From Gordonia sp. OPL2 (lineage in GTDB: Bacteria; Actinomycetota; Actinomycetes; Mycobacteriales; Mycobacteriaceae), in the NCBI RefSeq assembly GCF_003797825.1, contig NZ_RKME01000019.1, forward strand, positions 1-64,000: a DNA stretch of 64,000 nt. The letters are read 5' to 3'. The notes under the pieces are model-generated. The model worked only from the letters and a program-made list of their open reading frames with translations, made no database searches and had not been told where the DNA came from. Positions 59,881-64,000 of the stretch are shown piece by piece. The position numbers and the translations under genes were made by a program. The stretch's first letter is position 1. Every line of letters begins with the position of its first letter.

Positions 59881-60351
59881 TCACCAGCGGTAGTGCGCGA
59901 ACGCCCGGTTGGCCTCGGCCATCTTGTGGGTGTCCTCGCGACGCTTGACCGAGGCGCCGAGACCGTTGGAGGCGTCGAGCAGCTCGTTGGCCAGACGCTC
60001 GACCATGGTCTTCTCACGACGCTGACGGCTGAACGTGACGAGCCAGCGCAGCGCGAGCGTGTTCGCGCGGCCGGGCTTGACCTCGATCGGCACCTGGTAG
60101 GTGGCGCCACCGACGCGACGGCTCTTGACCTCGAGGGTCGGCTTCACGTTGTCCAGGGCGCGCTTGAGGGTGACGACCGGATCGGTACCGGTCTTGTCGC
60201 GGGCCTGCTCGAGGGCGCCGTAGACGATGCGCTCGGCGGTCGACTTCTTGCCGTCCAGCAGGATCTTGTTCACGAGCTGGGTGACCAGCGGCGAACCGTA
60301 GACCGGGTCGTTGATCAGGGGGCGCTTCGGTGCGGGTCCTTTGCGTGGCAT
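59881..60351 (-). CDS. rpsG: 30S ribosomal protein S7
   Basis: A protein of 156 residues beginning MPRKGPAPKRPLINDPVYGS and containing NVKPTLEVKSRRVGGATYQV. It organises the 30S head and contacts tRNA in the E site. It starts seven bases after rpsL; the gap to fusA is 83 bases. Confidence 0.98.
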   Translation of the reverse strand: MPRKGPAPKRPLINDPVYGSPLVTQLVNKILLDGKKSTAERIVYGALEQARDKTGTDPVVTLKRALDNVKPTLEVKSRRVGGATYQVPIEVKPGRANTLALRWLVTFSRQRREKTMVERLANELLDASNGLGASVKRREDTHKMAEANRAFAHYRW

Positions 60352-60357
60352 GACTTA

Positions 60358-60729
60358 TCAGTTCCCCTTCTTGGCGCCGTAACGGCTGCGGGCCTGCTTG
60401 CGGTCCTTGACACCCTGGGTGTCGAGCGAGCCGCGGATGACCTTGTAACGCACACCGGGAAGGTCCTTCACACGACCACCGCGGACGAGCACCATCGAGT
60501 GCTCCTGCAGATTGTGACCCTCACCCGGGATGTAAGCGGTGACCTCGACGGAGCTGGTCAGGCGCACACGGGCGACCTTGCGCAGCGCGGAGTTCGGCTT
60601 CTTCGGGGTGGTGGTGTAGACGCGGGTGCACACGCCACGACGCTGCGGGCTCCCCTTGAGGGCTGCGGTCTTGGTCTTGGCAGCCTTGTCGTGACGGCCC
60701 TTGCGGACCAGCTGGTTGATCGTTGGCAC
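60358..60729 (-). CDS. rpsL: 30S ribosomal protein S12
   Basis: A protein of 123 residues from GTG 60729 (VPTINQLVRKGR); the open frame is longer but only this start gives the family's N-terminus, and AAGGAAG precedes it. TTTPKKPNSALRKVARVRL includes Lys43 and RGGRVKDLPGVRY includes Lys88, the wild-type residues linked to streptomycin susceptibility in mycobacteria. First gene of the str operon. Confidence 0.98.
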   Translation of the reverse strand: MPTINQLVRKGRHDKAAKTKTAALKGSPQRRGVCTRVYTTTPKKPNSALRKVARVRLTSSVEVTAYIPGEGHNLQEHSMVLVRGGRVKDLPGVRYKVIRGSLDTQGVKDRKQARSRYGAKKGN

Positions 60730-60869
60730 TGAGTGTTTCTTCCTTTGTCGGCAGGTTCGCCGGGCGCCGTGCGGCGCGGGCGGCGGTGGTGCAGTTGTCG
60801 TGTTGAGGTTTGTGCTCCGGGCAAGCATCGAGAGCTTTCTCGAATCTCGTTGCTTCCACAACTCGCCCC

Positions 60870-60889
60870 ACCAGCGCGTTTGCGCTGGT
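60870..60889 (-). other. Perfect hairpin in the rpsL leader
   Basis: ACCAGCGC and GCGCTGGT, 8-base arms with a 4-base loop, about 140 bases upstream of rpsL and inside the predicted leader. It could be a control element for operon expression or an RNA processing site. Confidence 0.4.
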
Positions 60890-61018
60890 CAGTACATTTA
60901 TCGCTACCCCGAGGTCGGGCGTGTCACACACTCGACGACGGTCTCGCCTGTCAGTCCGCGTGCAACCCGGAAGCCGGGCATGCGGACTGGCCCAGCATGT
61001 GCCGGGCACCGGCGATCC

Positions 61019-61047
61019 ACTCTACCGATCGAGTTTGCACAGGTCAA
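61019..61047 (-). promoter_or_regulatory. SigA-type promoter of the str operon
   Basis: On the minus strand TTGACC (61042-61047) and TAGAGT (61019-61024) are separated by exactly 17 bases. The -35 matches five of six consensus bases and the -10 four of six. The resulting leader would be about 280 bases. It is the best promoter match found near a gene of this operon. Confidence 0.65.
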
Positions 61048-61125
61048 AAATCGGTTCGCCCACGTTGACCGGGACCGTCGCAGGGGTGAACACGCAGTGA
61101 TCATCTGGATTCCTCAACGGTGGGA

Positions 61126-62085
61126 TCAGCCGCGTTGTTCCCGGTCATCGGGGCTGTCGGCATCGGGGACGTCTCCACCGAGAACCCTGGCACGGGCGTC
61201 ACCGTCGACCGCTGACTTGAGTTCGGCCTCCTCATCCCACAGTTCCGCGGTCTGGACGAGCCAGAACGCGAGGAATGCCGCCAGCAGAACCCATTCGACC
61301 CAGAACACGAGGTTCACGCCCTCACCCCAGCCGCAGACTGATGCCACGCCGGCGACGACGACCGTCACGAACATGCCGGTGGCGATCAGGAAGTACGCCG
61401 TCGCGTATCGGCGTGGGGCGTCCCGGACCACCGCGGCGAGCCCGTTGACGCCGACGACCAGTGTCAGGAACCCGAACATCGAGACGGCGGCGGCGACGTG
61501 TGGCGTGATACCGAATGCGTCCTCCCACCAGAGCTGCTTGGCGACGACGACGATCACCGCGCAGAGCCCCAGACCACGGGCGACGTTCCCGGCGAGGGTC
61601 GTCCGTCGTGACGTCGCGAACCGGCCGATGCGGCTGATCAGCGACCAGATGACCACGGCACTCACGCCTCCGAACACGGCGGTCCACATGTTGAGGATGA
61701 TCCAGTCGCGCGGCGGATACACGAGGCGTTCAGCGGTGTCGGTGGGCAGGAACGCCACGAAGAACGCGAGAAAGCCCGCGTAGTTCAGCAGTACGTCTTC
61801 GATCTCGGAGCGACCCTTGTAGGCCATGAGCATGGCGCCCATCGCACACACCGTCGCGATGAACACGGCCCGCACCGAGGTGTCGTAGTAGTCGCTGATC
61901 GACGGCCTGATGTCCGTCGATCGGATCGATTCGGCGGTCACCGCAAAGGCCAGCATCAGGATCAGCGTCACCATGCCGATCCGGAGGTTGCGGTAGGTGT
62001 CGACGACGTCCCCGCGTCGACGTGCCACGACGTTGCGCTGGGCGAAACGCATGATCCCGTCGCGCACTTGCCTGATCAGACCCAT
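61126..62085 (-). CDS. Multi-spanning membrane protein of unknown function
   Basis: A protein of about 319 residues with about seven or eight hydrophobic segments between residues 35 and 275, an N-terminal basic stretch (FAQRNVVARRRGDVVD) and a charged C-terminal tail. I do not recognise a family. ATG 62085 was chosen over upstream codons because GGA precedes it at a plausible distance; ATG at 62053 is also possible. It lies between the rpsL leader and the exonuclease gene, on the same strand as both. No function is suggested. Confidence 0.65.
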   Translation of the reverse strand: MGLIRQVRDGIMRFAQRNVVARRRGDVVDTYRNLRIGMVTLILMLAFAVTAESIRSTDIRPSISDYYDTSVRAVFIATVCAMGAMLMAYKGRSEIEDVLLNYAGFLAFFVAFLPTDTAERLVYPPRDWIILNMWTAVFGGVSAVVIWSLISRIGRFATSRRTTLAGNVARGLGLCAVIVVVAKQLWWEDAFGITPHVAAAVSMFGFLTLVVGVNGLAAVVRDAPRRYATAYFLIATGMFVTVVVAGVASVCGWGEGVNLVFWVEWVLLAAFLAFWLVQTAELWDEEAELKSAVDGDARARVLGGDVPDADSPDDREQRG

Positions 62086-62160
62086 GCGTCCATTCAAGAA
62101 CCCACACGCCGACGATGACCCCGGTTCCGGGCAGACCACGCTGTCGGGGTTTCGAGACCT

Positions 62161-63057
62161 CTACTCGGTCGACTGGGGGAGCTTCACCGTCGACGATCCG
62201 CGTCGGGCCGGGTTCGACGGTGGCGGGACGACCGGCCCGATGTCGCCGTCGGGAGCGGTGTCGAGATCGACGACGACCGGCGCGTGGTCGCTGGGCTTGC
62301 TGCCCTTGCGCGCCTGCCGGTCGACCCATGCGGCCGCCACCCGATCGGCGACCGTGCCGCCGGCGAGCACGAGGTCGATCCGCATGCCGAGATCCTTGTG
62401 GAACATCCCGGCCCGATAGTCCCAGTAGCTGAACACGCGATCGTCCGGCCACCGATCGCGCACGACGTCGCGCAGTCCCAGGGACTGCAGACCCGCGAGC
62501 GCATCACGTTCCGGCGTGGTCACATGCGTGTGTCCCTCGTAGGCCGCCGGGTCGAAGACATCCGCGTCGGCGGGTGCGATGTTCACGTCCCCGCACAGCA
62601 TGGTGTTGTCCGCGGAGTCGTCGCCTGTCCCGGCCGCCACGGCGACTCGTAATCGAGCCAGCCAATTCAGCTTGTACGCATAGTGATCCGAGTCCGGCAC
62701 ACGTCCGTTCGGCACGTACAGGGAGTGGATTCGCACACCACCGCAGAGCGCGGACACCGCACGTGCCTCGACGGGCGAGTCCGGCTCGGGGAACCCGGGC
62801 GCGGCGTCGAAGCCGCGGCGCACGTCGACGAGACCCACCCGCGACAGCAGGGCGACCCCGTTCCACTGCCCTTGTCCCACATGGGCGATCTCGTATCCGC
62901 GGTCGGCGAGATCGGCGCCGAGGACATCGTGGAACGCGTCGTCGGACAGCTTGGTCTCCTGCAGGCAGACCACGTCGGGGGCACGATCGTCGAGCCACGG
63001 CAGCAACCGCGGGATCCGCTGCTTGACCGAGTTCACGTTCCAGGTCGCGACGCGCAT
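62161..63057 (-). CDS. xthA: Exodeoxyribonuclease III / AP endonuclease
   Basis: A protein of 298 residues from ATG 63057, giving MRVATWNVNSVKQRIPRLLP. VVCLQETKL carries the metal-binding Glu, LCGDVNIAP the catalytic Asp and Asn, and KPSDHAPVVVD the catalytic His. The enzyme cuts at abasic sites and degrades 3' ends of duplex DNA in base-excision repair. The C-terminal tail of about 25 residues after the core is Pro-rich and not conserved. A 5'-extended frame is open but lacks homology. Confidence 0.92.
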   Translation of the reverse strand: MRVATWNVNSVKQRIPRLLPWLDDRAPDVVCLQETKLSDDAFHDVLGADLADRGYEIAHVGQGQWNGVALLSRVGLVDVRRGFDAAPGFPEPDSPVEARAVSALCGGVRIHSLYVPNGRVPDSDHYAYKLNWLARLRVAVAAGTGDDSADNTMLCGDVNIAPADADVFDPAAYEGHTHVTTPERDALAGLQSLGLRDVVRDRWPDDRVFSYWDYRAGMFHKDLGMRIDLVLAGGTVADRVAAAWVDRQARKGSKPSDHAPVVVDLDTAPDGDIGPVVPPPSNPARRGSSTVKLPQSTE

Positions 63058-63135
63058 GCGGTCAACCGTAGTCGGCGGCGGACGCGGCCCGCGACGCCGT
63101 CGTCGGCGGCGAGCGGACTTCCCTTCCCCGGTGAT

Positions 63136-64000
63136 GTGTGTCACGTTGGTGACATCGACACCGTCGCCTTCACCTCCGATCAGACGCCGAGACGCTCGGT
63201 CATCGAGCACTCGTGGCGACGGTCCGCGCTGTCCGGTGTCCGCCCGGACGACGCGACCCCCACCGCCCTCGCCGACATCGCCTCCGCCGACCCGCTGCTC
63301 GATGCCGCGCGTCCGGTCCTGGACGACGCGGCCGTGCGACTCGCCGACACCGACCTGTCCCTGCTCCTGGTCGACCACGAGTGCCGCATGGTGACGCGGG
63401 TGGCCTTCGGATCCGCGGTCGAGCGGACCCTCGACGAGGTCGGCGCGTCACCGGGGGTCCCGTTCGGTGAGGACTTCGTCGGCACCACCGCACTCGGGAC
63501 CCCGGCGGAGACGCGTGGTGGTGTCGTCGTCAACAGCAGCGAGCACTACCTCGAACAGTTCAAGTCGATCAGCTGTTTCGGTCAGCCGATCATCCACCCC
63601 GCCACCCGCAGACTGGCCGGGATCATCTGCATGTCCGAGATCGCCGACCGCATCAACCCACTGGCCGTCCCATTCGTCAACGGCATCGTCGCCGACATCG
63701 CCGACCGGCTCCTGGATCGGTCTCGCGCGCACCAGCGGCGGGTGCTCGACGCCTTCCAGCGCGCTGCTCCACGCCGCGACCTCGCCGTCGCCGCCATCGG
63801 CGACGACCTGCAGCTCACCAACGCACTGGCGGCAGAGCTGCTCTCCCCCACCGACATCGGCGCGCTGCGTATCGTCGCGACCGACCCCGGACTGCGCGAG
63901 ACGGTGCTCCCGCTGACCCTGGTGTCCGGCGCCGAGGTCGAGGTCGCCGTCGAACCCGTTGCCGGCGTGCGTGGCGCCGCGCTGTTCCGTTTCCGTCCGG
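63136..64000 (+). CDS. GAF-domain regulator, N-terminal part (AcoR-like)
   Basis: Open from GTG 63136 to the window edge, 288 residues visible. RSVIEHSWRRSALSGVRPDD is the entry motif of AcoR-type activators. A GAF domain spans about residues 45-210: DTDLSLLLVDHECRMVTRVA, then EDFVGTTALGT and SCFGQPIIHPATRRLAGIIC. A sensor-linked DNA-binding or ATPase domain would follow outside the window. It is divergent from xthA. Ligand and targets are unknown; GTG 63136 is the first plausible start in this frame. Confidence 0.7.
   Translation, partial: MCHVGDIDTVAFTSDQTPRRSVIEHSWRRSALSGVRPDDATPTALADIASADPLLDAARPVLDDAAVRLADTDLSLLLVDHECRMVTRVAFGSAVERTLDEVGASPGVPFGEDFVGTTALGTPAETRGGVVVNSSEHYLEQFKSISCFGQPIIHPATRRLAGIICMSEIADRINPLAVPFVNGIVADIADRLLDRSRAHQRRVLDAFQRAAPRRDLAVAAIGDDLQLTNALAAELLSPTDIGALRIVATDPGLRETVLPLTLVSGAEVEVAVEPVAGVRGAALFRFRP

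Larger units (their letters stand above)
60730..61125 (-). other. Leader and promoter region of the str operon
   Basis: About 395 bases between rpsL and the next minus-strand gene. It contains a good SigA promoter and a perfect leader hairpin, listed separately. No coding sequence is supported; open frames here lack homology. Confidence 0.65.

Noticed and set aside
57572..59893. Open frame of 773 codons on the plus strand opposite fusA
   Set aside because: It is antisense to the clear EF-G gene and is open only because of codon-position GC bias in this high-GC DNA; its translation has no protein-like composition.
60358..60729. Streptomycin-resistance form of rpsL
   Set aside because: Positions 43 and 88 are both Lys, the susceptible residues.

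Overview
The window is high-GC actinobacterial DNA from a mycolate-containing relative of Mycobacterium, most like Gordonia, Rhodococcus or Williamsia. The evidence is a complete mycofactocin locus, an antigen-85-type mycolyltransferase, Mce-associated membrane proteins, a KstR-type steroid operator and the split S10 ribosomal operon typical of the group. Both ribosomal operons and most other genes lie on the minus strand. The frame order str operon, mycofactocin genes, S10 operon matches the M. tuberculosis order from rpsL to rpsJ (Rv0682 to Rv0700), but here the interval has expanded to more than 40 kb.

Layout from the left. 1-1784: start of a nonribosomal peptide synthetase (condensation plus adenylation), cut by the window edge. 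2.2-8.9 kb: a small GNAT-like protein, two tandem copies of a sensor-kinase plus kinase-like membrane partner pair, and a GH13 alpha-amylase-family protein. 8.9-14.3 kb: the 11-gene S10 operon (rpsJ to rpsQ), ending in a strong hairpin terminator. 14.8-16.2 kb: a GT2 glycosyltransferase and a hotdog-fold protein. 16.4-26.0 kb: a translationally coupled operon encoding a GCS2/ATP-grasp fusion ligase, an asparagine-synthase-like amidotransferase, an S9 peptidase and a GntR regulator, followed by an NCS1 permease and an Asp/Glu/hydantoin-type racemase. 26.5-30.1 kb: MFS transporter with GntR regulator, a CobW GTPase under a Zur-like box, and a PPOX-fold protein.

30.1-40.1 kb holds the mycofactocin system in two blocks, mftE-F-G and mftA-B-C-D with divergent mftR, separated by an alpha-methylacyl-CoA racemase-like gene and a mycofactocin-type SDR. 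MftA is the precursor; MftB and MftC bind and modify its C-terminal Val-Tyr, MftE releases the modified end, MftD oxidises it, MftF glycosylates it, and MftG re-oxidises the reduced cofactor. 40.1-43.7 kb: kshB (steroid 9-alpha-hydroxylase reductase) behind a perfect KstR-type box, a DoxX-like protein, an AlkD-like protein and an FAD-dependent ferredoxin reductase. 43.8-46.2 kb: four overlapping Mce-associated genes with no mce genes nearby. 46.3-51.3 kb: an SDR, TetR and P450 operon (CYP136-like arrangement), menC and a DUF2236 protein, with two closely related 28-bp operators. 51.3-56.3 kb: an OGG-fold-like protein, an alpha/beta hydrolase, a mycolyltransferase, a SHOCT membrane protein and a Tat-exported CDP-diacylglycerol pyrophosphatase-like protein. 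56.4-60.7 kb: tuf, fusA, rpsG, rpsL. The right edge has a membrane protein, exonuclease III and the start of a GAF-domain protein.

Main non-coding observations: 21-bp repeat arrays in opposed orientation, found twice and only between convergent gene pairs; several short tandem repeats overlapping stop codons; and candidate operators for KstR, Zur, MftR and the P450-linked TetR. No rRNA, tRNA, CRISPR array, insertion sequence or prophage gene was recognised.
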